Positions 18,025 to 25,684 of a stretch of DNA of 64,000 nt are shown in pieces (position 1 is the first letter of the stretch; every line of letters begins with the position of its first letter). This DNA is from Cyclobacteriaceae bacterium YHN15 (GTDB taxonomy: Bacteria; Bacteroidota; Bacteroidia; Cytophagales; Cyclobacteriaceae), in assembly GCA_003797895.1 (NCBI GenBank), contig RKQB01000001.1:1-64000 (forward strand), given 5' to 3'. The translations under genes were made by a program, and so were the position numbers. Under the pieces are notes generated by a model. It had not been told where the DNA came from. It made no database searches and saw only the letters and a program-made list of their open reading frames with translations.

Positions 18025-19371
18025 TCATAAAAGGTCATTAGCCAAATTCGCGAGTTCTGACCTTTCTCCTTTTTCCAATTTGATGTGGGAATATAAAGGA
18101 TGATCTTTGACTCTGTCGATCAAATAAGAAAGTCCGTTACTTTGGCTGTCTAAATAAGGCGTATCAATTTGGAAAATATCTCCTGTGAAAATTATTTTAG
18201 TATTTTCACCTGCACGGCTAATGATGGTTTTAATTTCATGGGGAGTCAAATTTTGCGCTTCATCCACAATAAAGAAAATATTGGAAAGAGACCTGCCTCT
18301 GATATACGCTAATGGTTGAATGACCAATTTCTCCTGATTCACCAATTCTGTTATTTTTTGATATTCTTTATCTGATTCTTTGAACTGATTTTGGATAAAT
18401 TTCAGATTGTCCCAAAGAGGTTCCATGTAAGGATTTAACTTGGATTTAATATCCCCAGGAAGGTATCCGATATCTTTATTACTCAGGGGTACAATAGGTC
18501 TTGCCAGATAAATTTGTTTAAAATCCCTCCGCTGCTCCAAAGCTCCCGCTAAAGCCAAGAGAGTTTTTCCCGTACCTGCCACACCTTGAATGGACACTAA
18601 TTTTATCCTTGGATTTAAAATAGCATGAAGCGCAAATGTCTGCTCTGCGTTTTTTGGTTTGATATTGTAGGCCAATTTTTTATCTACCCTTTCCATGGTA
18701 TTGTCTTCTGCATTATAATATGCAAGAACAGAATTCTTTTCGCTCTTTAGGATATAATAGGCATTGGCCTTCCTTTTTCTTGTACCCAACACCAATTTAG
18801 CTTCAACAGAATGGTTTTCATATAACCTGTTTATAACAATTGGATCAAGGTCGTCAAGAATAAACTTACCTGTATTTTCCAATTCGGTAATATTCTTGAT
18901 TTTTCCTGTTTCATAATCCTCAGCATGTATATCCAATGACTTAGCCTTCAACCTGAGATTGATATCCTTGCTTACCAGTATTACTCTCCGGTTTTTCTCA
19001 GTTTGCTTTAGGTGAAGTGCTGCATTCAGAATTTTATGGTCGTTTTTCTCCTCACCGAAAATAATATTCGCATTGATATTATTATCGGGATTCATCAGGA
19101 CCCTGAAATTTCCCTTCGTTTTTCCATTCAAAGGGGTCCAGTTATGGATCATATTGTCTTTTGCCAAGGTATCAAGCAAACGGATAAACTCCCTTGCTTC
19201 AAAATTTTTGGTATCATTACCCTTTTTAAACTGATCGAGCTCTTCCAATACAGTAATAGGGATGACCACATCATGTTCGGCAAAGTTCATAATGGAATTA
19301 TGTGCATATAAGATTACTGAAGTATCCAGCACAAAAATTTTGCGGTCTTTATCGGATTTAGCTCTAGGCAT
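18025..19371 (-). CDS. PIN domain-PhoH ATPase fusion (PhoH2-type)
   Basis: A 448-residue protein with an N-terminal PIN nuclease-like domain (about 10-150; the acidic LDTSVIL at 15, EELDQF near 45) and a C-terminal PhoH ATPase (Walker A GVAGTGKT near 265, then LARPIVPLSNKDIGYLPGD, IIFTGD and FIVDEAQN). PhoH2 proteins couple RNA unwinding with PIN-mediated cleavage and are related to VapC-type toxins. An upstream TTG at 19377 is in frame, but the ATG at 19371 gives the natural MPRAKSDK start. No antitoxin-like small gene precedes it. Single-gene unit with its own terminator. Confidence 0.92.
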   Translation of the reverse strand: MPRAKSDKDRKIFVLDTSVILYAHNSIMNFAEHDVVIPITVLEELDQFKKGNDTKNFEAREFIRLLDTLAKDNMIHNWTPLNGKTKGNFRVLMNPDNNINANIIFGEEKNDHKILNAALHLKQTEKNRRVILVSKDINLRLKAKSLDIHAEDYETGKIKNITELENTGKFILDDLDPIVINRLYENHSVEAKLVLGTRKRKANAYYILKSEKNSVLAYYNAEDNTMERVDKKLAYNIKPKNAEQTFALHAILNPRIKLVSIQGVAGTGKTLLALAGALEQRRDFKQIYLARPIVPLSNKDIGYLPGDIKSKLNPYMEPLWDNLKFIQNQFKESDKEYQKITELVNQEKLVIQPLAYIRGRSLSNIFFIVDEAQNLTPHEIKTIISRAGENTKIIFTGDIFQIDTPYLDSQSNGLSYLIDRVKDHPLYSHIKLEKGERSELANLANDLL

Positions 19372-19496
19372 AAACAATGAAAATTTAGTTACTGTTAGTT
19401 ACCAATAAGTTAGAAAAATAAAATTTAGATAACCATTTTCCTAAAAAAATTAAGATTAATTAATAAAAGTAAAATCCTATCCTTTTGACTATCAGA

Positions 19497-20657
19497 ATGA
19501 TTAAAATTTTCTTATTTTTCATGATGCACTGGAATGAAGATCCTATCTATGTTTCCGCAATGCTTTGTATTGCAGTATTTTTTGCCAGCTGGTTAAACAG
19601 GTTTAAAGGTTTGAAAACTGTAGGAACCCCTATTTTGGCCATCCTCATTTGTTCTATCGCTGCCAATATAGGTGTTATTCCAACGGCAACTGCAGGACAT
19701 CCGATTTATAATGGGGTATTTATGTATGTTGCTCCTTTGGGAATCTTTATAGCCTTGTTGGAAGTAGATCTGAAAAGTCTAAAAGATGCCGGGATGCCCA
19801 TATTAATGATGTTTTTTCTGGGGACAATCGGTACCGTGATAGGGGTTTTCATAGCCTGGTTTTTGGTAAACCCAGGTCTTGAAATTGGTTCTATGGCACC
19901 TGCAATTGCCGGGATGTTTACAGGGACTTATATAGGCGGGAGCATCAATTTCAATGCGGTGGCACTTCATTATCAAGTGAATGAAAGTGGTGTGCTTTAT
20001 GCTGCATCAACAGTTGTTGACAATTTATTGGGTACTCCATGGATTATTGCCACCCTGATTTTGCCCAAATATCTTTTTAAGTTCTTTCCCCGTAAAAAGT
20101 TGGAATCCTCTAAAGCCGGAACAAAAATCAAAGCAGAGGAAAATATATCAATTTTTTCACTTTCGGTTATTTTGGGTTTGGGTTTGCTGGGTATCAGTAT
20201 CTCAAAGCTTATTGCTTTCTATTTCCCCCATATACCTGAAATCATCACTTTGACTACACTGGCCTTGATATTGGCCCAATTCGAATTTATAAAAGGTATC
20301 TCTGGCAAACACACTTTGGGGTTTTTCTTTATTCTGATTTTCCTGGCGGTTATCGGTACACTCTGCGATTTATCAGCATTATCAGGGATTGTCCCATTGA
20401 CCAGTATTTTGGTTCAATTCGTTTCAATAATAATACTGGTTCATGGCTTGGTTATTTTTGGATTGGGGGCCTTATTCAAAATGGATTGGGATGTGATTTC
20501 TGTAGCTTCCCAAGCCAATGTCGGTGGAAATACTACTGCCATAGCTGCGGCAGAAAGTTTAAACCGACCGGACTTATTGATTCCAGGGGTATTGGTGGGT
20601 AGCTTGGGAAATGCCCTTGGGACTTATTTGGGTTTTATGGTGGCGGGTATGTTGTGA
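19497..20657 (+). CDS. DUF819 family membrane protein (probable transporter)
   Basis: An integral membrane protein of about 386 residues with around ten to eleven hydrophobic segments. Conserved glycine-rich turns include FTGTYIGGSINFNAVA near 145 and QANVGGNTTAIAAAE near 340, placed in the two halves like an inverted repeat, as in ion-coupled transporters of this family. The substrate is unknown. An in-frame TTG at 19485 exists; ATG 19497 is the better start, and ATG 19521 is also possible. It is divergent from the PIN-PhoH gene with a 125-base gap. Confidence 0.88.
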   Translation: MIKIFLFFMMHWNEDPIYVSAMLCIAVFFASWLNRFKGLKTVGTPILAILICSIAANIGVIPTATAGHPIYNGVFMYVAPLGIFIALLEVDLKSLKDAGMPILMMFFLGTIGTVIGVFIAWFLVNPGLEIGSMAPAIAGMFTGTYIGGSINFNAVALHYQVNESGVLYAASTVVDNLLGTPWIIATLILPKYLFKFFPRKKLESSKAGTKIKAEENISIFSLSVILGLGLLGISISKLIAFYFPHIPEIITLTTLALILAQFEFIKGISGKHTLGFFFILIFLAVIGTLCDLSALSGIVPLTSILVQFVSIIILVHGLVIFGLGALFKMDWDVISVASQANVGGNTTAIAAAESLNRPDLLIPGVLVGSLGNALGTYLGFMVAGML

Positions 20658-21015
20658 GGTGGGATTTTTGGTATTTCAATCTAAGGCGGTATTTTTTTCT
20701 TTGACAAAATTCCCACCAATTAAGGATTAATTTTTTTTATTGCTTTTTAGAACGAATTCATTAAGGAATATTTTCCAGCCAATAAGGCTCCTATTTCTGT
20801 GAAGTATATGTTTACATTTCCCATATTAAAGTCTTTTTTCGTAAATGCCTTGTCTCTTATTTTCAATTGAAAAAATAATTAAAGAAATAAGAACAAGGGA
20901 AACTCCAAATATTATACCGAATATTTCCATTGGTCTTTTTTGATCTTTATTTCCCTTTAAGTGTAAATATGATTTTGTTATTAATTGGTTTTTTCTATTC
21001 TGCAGTCGGAAAGAG
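20658..21015. other. Mostly non-coding stretch after the DUF819 gene
   Basis: A GGTGGGA at 20658-20664 and its complement TCCCACC at 20711-20717 could pair as a long-range stem with about 46 bases between. The remainder is AT-rich and contains one possible minus-strand microprotein (20826-20930), listed separately. Confidence 0.4.
20826..20930 (-). CDS. Possible 34-residue membrane microprotein
   Basis: Reading from the ATG at 20930 gives a 34-residue peptide with one clear membrane helix (IFGIIFGVSLVLISLIIF) and a basic C-terminus (ENKRQGIYEKRL), a plausible small membrane protein. A longer in-frame version from 21053 would overlap the DUF2442 gene and looks unnatural. No promoter or homologue was recognised; it may be chance. 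Confidence 0.3.
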   Translation of the reverse strand: MEIFGIIFGVSLVLISLIIFSIENKRQGIYEKRL

Positions 21016-21336
21016 TTAAACCATAAATGGAGCATCCATTTTTGCAAGTTCATATTTCAAAAAACCCCTTAGACTTAAATCTTCATCTAAATCAGGCCAA
21101 TGAATGTCGATTCCATTATTGTCTAATTGGCTCAACTGCTCTTCATTTGCCCCAGCCAATCGTTTAAAATCCGAAATGGGTCGTTTCAGTACCTTTTTGT
21201 TATTCAATAGTACGATGATCAAGTCCAAATCAAGATCAAACCATATATTTTTTATACGTAACCCTTCTTCAAAAATTAGCTGGTCTATAGGGTCACCGGC
21301 TCTTTTATTGACGATTTTATCTTTGGAAGTATTCAT
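21016..21336 (-). CDS. DUF2442 domain-containing protein
   Basis: A 106-residue protein whose second half has the DUF2442 pattern: KKVLKRPISDFKRLAGA, EEQLSQLDNNGIDIHW and PDLDEDLSLRGFL. DUF2442 proteins are small, of unknown biochemical function, and frequently encoded beside DUF4160 proteins in a toxin-antitoxin-like arrangement. Here the start codon overlaps the last 20 bases of such a DUF4160 gene (21317-21556), in another frame, so translation is likely coupled. The partner is interrupted by an amber codon. The ORF itself is intact. Confidence 0.82.
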   Translation of the reverse strand: MNTSKDKIVNKRAGDPIDQLIFEEGLRIKNIWFDLDLDLIIVLLNNKKVLKRPISDFKRLAGANEEQLSQLDNNGIDIHWPDLDEDLSLRGFLKYELAKMDAPFMV

Positions 21337-21556
21337 ACCATTGTTCTTTTAGAAAGGCGTGATATTGAATGATCAGGCGTTTGATTTGTTTCCGTTCTTT
21401 TAGGGTAAACCCATAGGAATATTCTTCTTCTAAATTTGGCTCTAACCACTATTTGCCCCGACCTTCTCCTTTTTTGATATGGACATGTGCCGGTTCACTT
21501 CCTTCATCCGAATAGAAGTAAAACTTAAAGCCTTGTTGGGTCAGTACATTAGGCAT
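21317..21556 (-). pseudogene. DUF4160 domain protein interrupted by an in-frame amber codon
   Basis: Reading the minus strand from the ATG at 21556 gives 35 codons (MPNVLTQQGFKFYFYSDEG, then AHVHIKKGEGRGK), a TAG at 21449-21451, then 43 more codons in the same frame (WLEPNLEEEYSYGF and on to WYEYFQR) ending with TAA at 21317. The whole 79-residue reading matches the DUF4160 layout, in which an aromatic residue normally stands before WLEP; TAG is one base from the tyrosine codons TAT and TAC. There is no frameshift. This looks like a fresh nonsense mutation or a sequencing error rather than an old relic. The 3' end overlaps DUF2442 by 20 bases. Confidence 0.8.
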
Positions 21557-21876
21557 ACTTGTAAATATAACGATTTTGCCTTAATCAGCTTCAAGAGAAT
21601 ATTCTTGAGATCATGAAATTTAGCGTTTCCGAAATTTTCAAATGTAGCATTCTTTAAGTTTGGTTTTTGTTACTACTGGGTTTATTCCAAACAGTAGTTG
21701 GAGGCAATTACACGCTACTAATCCAACCAATTTTAAATTGAAACACTCCAAAACCAACAAATTTAGATAATTCCATGGAGATCGAATTACAAATTCCACT
21801 TAATAGAAAGGCGTAGTTTCATCCCGATAGCTCGGGATACACCTAGTGGTACCGCAAAACTACAATTAACTCCAAA
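21557..21876. other. Intergenic region between the DUF4160 remnant and the PLP decarboxylase
   Basis: These 320 bases include an imperfect CAAGA/TCTTG dyad near 21588-21608 and the nested inverted repeat at 21813-21863. No further coding sequence was recognised. Confidence 0.5.
21813..21863. repeat. Nested palindromic element with a CCCGATAGC-TCGGG core
   Basis: An inner 7-bp perfect stem (21821-21827 with 21832-21838, four-base loop) lies inside an outer 7-bp dyad (21813-21819 with 21857-21863). Elements with the core CCCGATAGC...CGGG are familiar to me as dispersed palindromes in Cytophagales genomes, but no second copy was seen in this window. Confidence 0.5.
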
Positions 21877-23127
21877 TCACTTCCTTCCCCTAACTTCTCC
21901 TTCCAATTCCATAAGAAAGGTATCAATTGTTCCAGGCTTCACATGGGGCATCACCACAATTTTGTACCATTCTGGTTCAAACTCATAAGAATTGGCAACC
22001 AGATAGTATTTATTGGAGAGCTCTTTACTCATGAATTTTGCCTTGATGGCTATGATATTCAAATAAGGATTTCTGAAATATTCTACCCCCATTCCTTCCA
22101 GTTTTTTGCAGATACGTTCTGTTTTGTCACAGAGGGTTTCCATTTTATATTTCCAACCCTCAGAACCATGGATCTGTAAAATCATCCACATGGAAATGGC
22201 ATTGGCTCCCGATCGGCTGCCACTGATCGTAAAATCTTTTCCAGGGATATATTGGGCTTCATCTGTTTTCACATAATCAAAAAAGCCCTTCCGAATTAGG
22301 AATAAACCGGTACCATAGGGCGTTTGAAGCATTTTATGTCCATCGGCAGTAATGGAATTCATGTAAGGATTTTGGAATGTGAATCGACTCATTGGGTTTG
22401 TAAAAGGATAAATAAAACCTCCGTAAGCAGCATCCACATGAATCTTAAATGGCATGTTCATGTCGGTGAAGAAATCACCCAATAGGTCAATATCATCTAC
22501 AGATCCGAACATTGTGGTGGATAGATTGGCAATGACAATGAAATATTTAATTCCGTTGTTTATCGCGGTTTTAACACTGCTTTCCAAGGCACCTTTTTTG
22601 ATCTGTCGGGTTTCAGGATCCACCTCAAGGATTATATTGTTCAGATTCAGGATATTCGCTCCTTTAGGCATAGAGTAATGGCTGTCTTGAGAATAAACCA
22701 ATCCAATCTCGCCTATCCTTGCCCCGAAAACTTTTTTGAAGTAATTACGATAAATCCACATGGCCTGGATATTCGCCTCAGTACCACCTGTTGCCACATA
22801 ACCATCCTGTTGGTTGGGGTCACCATTGAAGATTTCTTCAGCTACCAATTTGATCAGTTCTTTTTCAATCCTTTGGGTCCCTTGAAACACTTCCAATACA
22901 GAATGCTCACTTAATGTATGAACGCCTATATGGTTGGGGTTTCTTACCATTGCCGACATGTAGGGAGCATCTTTAAGAAATGGAGCATCGGGATAAAACT
23001 CAGTGGTATCAAGGTAGGTGCCAGGAATTCCTAAAATGGGATGGTCTCCTCTGTAATCTAAGTTTTGATCCAAAGCGTTGAATATATGTTCCTTAACTTG
23101 TTCATGCGATAATTTTTTCCAATACAT
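21877..23127 (-). CDS. Group II pyridoxal-phosphate-dependent decarboxylase
   Basis: A 416-residue fold-type I PLP enzyme. Landmarks are the VATGGTEANIQA cofactor-binding segment (near residue 114), HVDAAYGGF (near 232) and the Schiff-base lysine Lys265 in ADGHKMLQTPYGTG. The family includes histidine, tyrosine, aspartate and glutamate decarboxylases; the sequence is nearest in feel to the histidine/tyrosine decarboxylase group, but the substrate cannot be fixed. It follows aroE by 28 bases on the same strand and ends the DUF368-aroE unit. Product could be an amine or, if it acts on aspartate, beta-alanine. Confidence 0.88.
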   Translation of the reverse strand: MYWKKLSHEQVKEHIFNALDQNLDYRGDHPILGIPGTYLDTTEFYPDAPFLKDAPYMSAMVRNPNHIGVHTLSEHSVLEVFQGTQRIEKELIKLVAEEIFNGDPNQQDGYVATGGTEANIQAMWIYRNYFKKVFGARIGEIGLVYSQDSHYSMPKGANILNLNNIILEVDPETRQIKKGALESSVKTAINNGIKYFIVIANLSTTMFGSVDDIDLLGDFFTDMNMPFKIHVDAAYGGFIYPFTNPMSRFTFQNPYMNSITADGHKMLQTPYGTGLFLIRKGFFDYVKTDEAQYIPGKDFTISGSRSGANAISMWMILQIHGSEGWKYKMETLCDKTERICKKLEGMGVEYFRNPYLNIIAIKAKFMSKELSNKYYLVANSYEFEPEWYKIVVMPHVKPGTIDTFLMELEGEVRGRK

Positions 23128-23155
23128 AAAATTTATAAATTAATGGGTTGAGAAA

Positions 23156-23896
23156 TCAATTCCAAATCTTCCAGGCAGCTTCGGCCTGAAGTTGGAGCAT
23201 TTCCAATCCATTTTTCACTATTGCTCCGCGGGCTTCAAGAGAGCGCATCAAAAAAGTCTTTTCCGGATTATAAACCAGGTCATACACTTTGTGCATGCTG
23301 GAAATATATTCAGGATTGATTGCTGGCATTTCTTCTGTTTTGGGGAAAGTACCCAATGGTGTCGTATTGATGATCAGTTGATTCTGATCTAAAACTGACT
23401 TGCTCTTAGCAAGGTCCTCATAAGAAATAATTCCCGGAGCTTCATCCGGATTTCGGGAAACTATCAAGTATGAAATCCCCAAATCCTTTAATGCCTTCAC
23501 TACAGCCTTAGAAGCTCCACCTGTTCCCAAAACCAATGCATTAGGCTTTTCACCCTTCAGCCAATTATTCAGGGATTCTTTGAATCCGATGTAGTCGGTG
23601 TTGTAACCCTTGAGTTTTCCCTCCTTGATTTTGATACAGTTTACTGCCCCGATTTCTTCACAGGCAGGATCAATACTGTCCAAATAGGGCAATACCTTTT
23701 CTTTGTAAGGGATGGTCACATTCAGACCTTCAAGTTCCGGATTTTGCTTGATGATGGAAGGAAGAAGCGAGATATCCTCAATTTCATAGAGATCGTAACG
23801 ACAGTCCCTTATTCCCTCGTTTTCGAATTTTGCAGCAAAATACTTTTTCGAAAAAGAGTGGCCTAATGGATATCCTATCAACCCGAATTTCTTCAT
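23156..23896 (-). CDS. aroE: Shikimate dehydrogenase
   Basis: A 246-residue NADPH-dependent enzyme reducing 3-dehydroshikimate to shikimate in aromatic amino acid synthesis. Visible: the substrate site SFSKKYF, catalytic lysine in NVTIPYKE (near 65), NTDYIGF (near 100), the Rossmann glycine motif LGTGGASKAV (near 121), NTTPLG (near 180) and the closing NGLEMLQLQA. Slightly short for the family, which is usual in Bacteroidota. Its ATG overlaps the stop of the DUF368 gene by four bases (ATGA), so translation is coupled. Confidence 0.96.
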   Translation of the reverse strand: MKKFGLIGYPLGHSFSKKYFAAKFENEGIRDCRYDLYEIEDISLLPSIIKQNPELEGLNVTIPYKEKVLPYLDSIDPACEEIGAVNCIKIKEGKLKGYNTDYIGFKESLNNWLKGEKPNALVLGTGGASKAVVKALKDLGISYLIVSRNPDEAPGIISYEDLAKSKSVLDQNQLIINTTPLGTFPKTEEMPAINPEYISSMHKVYDLVYNPEKTFLMRSLEARGAIVKNGLEMLQLQAEAAWKIWN

Positions 23897-24828
23897 TTTC
23901 TATTGATATAATAGGCAGTTCTTTCAATCCCCAATACGAGGAAAACCCCTATTGAAAATGCTAATATAGCGTATAAAATTAAAGATTCTTCCCCAGTTAT
24001 TTCAAGGTAATTTTGAGGAAGTATATTGTCTGTGATAAAGGGTTTCTGAATTCCAGAAGAAGAGATTCTGTATGAAATTACCTGCTTCCATGGCCAGATT
24101 TTATTGATGGAGCCTAGCATAAATCCTGATAATAAACCTATGGTAAGGGCATGGTAATTTTTCAATAGCCAGGAAATTAATCTACTAAAAGAAAGCAGAC
24201 CTACAATACATCCAAAAGCAAATAAAGCAAGGGTCAGGACATCTTTTTCTGTAACTGCGTTCAAAATCCTTTCATATTGACCAAGGATCAATAGCAAAAA
24301 ACTGCCTGAAATTCCAGGTAAAATCATGGCACAAATGGCTATTGCGCCTGCGATGAAAACAAACCAAAAGGCTTCAGGACTACTCATTGGCGGTAAACTT
24401 GTGATCCAATAGGCCAGTAGAATGCCTATAAATATCGAAATGACAACCGGTACACTCCAGCGTTTGACATCCCTCAAAATGAGAATAGCAGATATGATGA
24501 TCAATCCACAAAAGAAAGACCAAATTGGAATAGGGTGATTGTCCAATAAGTAGGTGATAAATTTGGATAGGGTAAAAATACTTGTAAGAATTCCAAACAG
24601 AAGCGTCAATAAAAAATTCCCATTGATGTGTTTCCAAAAAGCTTTTCCTTCAAATCGAAATAGAAATGATAAAGCGGTTTTATCAATGGATTTAATGCTG
24701 TCCAGGAGTTTTTTATAAATTCCTGTAATAAGCGCAATCGATCCGCCTGAAACACCTGGCACAATGTCAGCTGCCCCCATGGACATGCCTTTGAGAAATA
24801 AAAGTATGAAGTCTTTGAGGTGATGCAT
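23893..24828 (-). CDS. DUF368 polyprenyl-phosphate transporter (PopT family)
   Basis: A 311-residue membrane protein with about eight hydrophobic segments. The family signature is at the N-terminus (GAADIVPGVSGGSIALITG, about 18-36) and its inverted-repeat partner is near 170 (CAMILPGISGSFLLLILG). DUF368 proteins, with DedA proteins, return undecaprenyl phosphate across the cytoplasmic membrane for reuse in peptidoglycan and surface-polymer synthesis. The overlap with aroE may be only operon economy. The sole plausible start is the ATG at 24828. Confidence 0.92.
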   Translation of the reverse strand: MHHLKDFILLFLKGMSMGAADIVPGVSGGSIALITGIYKKLLDSIKSIDKTALSFLFRFEGKAFWKHINGNFLLTLLFGILTSIFTLSKFITYLLDNHPIPIWSFFCGLIIISAILILRDVKRWSVPVVISIFIGILLAYWITSLPPMSSPEAFWFVFIAGAIAICAMILPGISGSFLLLILGQYERILNAVTEKDVLTLALFAFGCIVGLLSFSRLISWLLKNYHALTIGLLSGFMLGSINKIWPWKQVISYRISSSGIQKPFITDNILPQNYLEITGEESLILYAILAFSIGVFLVLGIERTAYYINRK

Positions 24829-24832
24829 AGCA

Positions 24833-24872
24833 ATAAATAAAAAGGACTGTCAGACTTAACGAAAGACAGTCC
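24833..24872 (-). terminator. Terminator between comA and the DUF368 gene
   Basis: A perfect 8-bp stem (24844-24851 with 24865-24872) with, on the minus strand, a following T-rich run. It separates comA from the DUF368-aroE-decarboxylase genes, so the latter may have their own promoter or depend on read-through. Confidence 0.8.
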
Positions 24873-24886
24873 AGAATATTGAGTTT

Positions 24887-25657
24887 CTAGAATTGATGAT
24901 CTCCAAGGAAATGATCAAATGTATCACCTCTTAATCCTAGTCTGATGGTTTCCAGTGGAATCAACTCGTTTGGCGCAATGTTTCCAAGGTTGACATTTGC
25001 TCCCAATAATTTTACAAACCAAACTTGCTGTTCTTTTTGTGGGGCCTCCCAAATTATTTTTTCCTCCGGGATTTTGGTCAGAATTTCTTCCACAAGACCT
25101 TGCCTTACTTCTCCCGAATCTCTGAACAGGCCAACAGTTCCTCCTTCTCTAGCTTCTCCAATAACTTTCCAAGAACCGGCATCCAATTCCTTTTGCATTT
25201 GCTCAATCCATTTATAAGGAGGGATAATTTTTGCTGCATCCTTGGAACCGACCTCAGAAAGGACGGTTACATCCTTTGATAGGATACTTATAAATTCACA
25301 TTTTTGATCGTGGGGCATGCTGATTGAGCCATCTGATACCTCAGCAAAGCCCAAGTCATATTTGTCCAATACCCTTCTGTAGTCATCAAATTGATCCCTG
25401 ATTACGAAAGCTTCAAACAAAGTTCCACCAAGATAAACCGGGATGCCTGAATCTTTATAAATCTGAATTTTTTCAGCTAAGTTTTTGGTGAGGTAGGAAG
25501 TAGCCCATCCTAGTTTAACAATATCTACATAGTCACTGTTGGCACTTACAAAATTTTCGACCTCCCTTAAACTTAGACCTTTGTCCATTACCATAGTAAG
25601 GCCTTTATCACGCGGCTTTTCAGTACGCAAAGGCAGATTCTTTAAAACATAATTCAT
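24887..25657 (-). CDS. comA: Phosphosulfolactate synthase (ComA family)
   Basis: A 256-residue TIM-barrel protein matching the ComA family, which adds sulfite to phosphoenolpyruvate to give (2R)-phosphosulfolactate. Recognisable segments are GLTMVMDKGLS (near 19), VDIVKLGWATSYL (near 43), YLGGTLFE (near 73), FAEVSDGSI (near 104), SEVGSKD (near 133), VIGEAREGGTVG (near 163) and LGANVNLGNI. Known roles are coenzyme M synthesis in methanogens and sulfolactate in Bacillus spores. The rest of neither pathway is here. It starts 27 bases after the TPR gene and ends at a terminator. Confidence 0.9.
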   Translation of the reverse strand: MNYVLKNLPLRTEKPRDKGLTMVMDKGLSLREVENFVSANSDYVDIVKLGWATSYLTKNLAEKIQIYKDSGIPVYLGGTLFEAFVIRDQFDDYRRVLDKYDLGFAEVSDGSISMPHDQKCEFISILSKDVTVLSEVGSKDAAKIIPPYKWIEQMQKELDAGSWKVIGEAREGGTVGLFRDSGEVRQGLVEEILTKIPEEKIIWEAPQKEQQVWFVKLLGANVNLGNIAPNELIPLETIRLGLRGDTFDHFLGDHQF

Positions 25658-25684
25658 CCTACTGGAATTTCAAATTAGTAACAT

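Noticed and set aside
24606..24833. Minus-strand frame at the start of the DUF368 gene
   Set aside because: Out-of-frame shadow of the DUF368 gene, which has its signature motif in the other frame.
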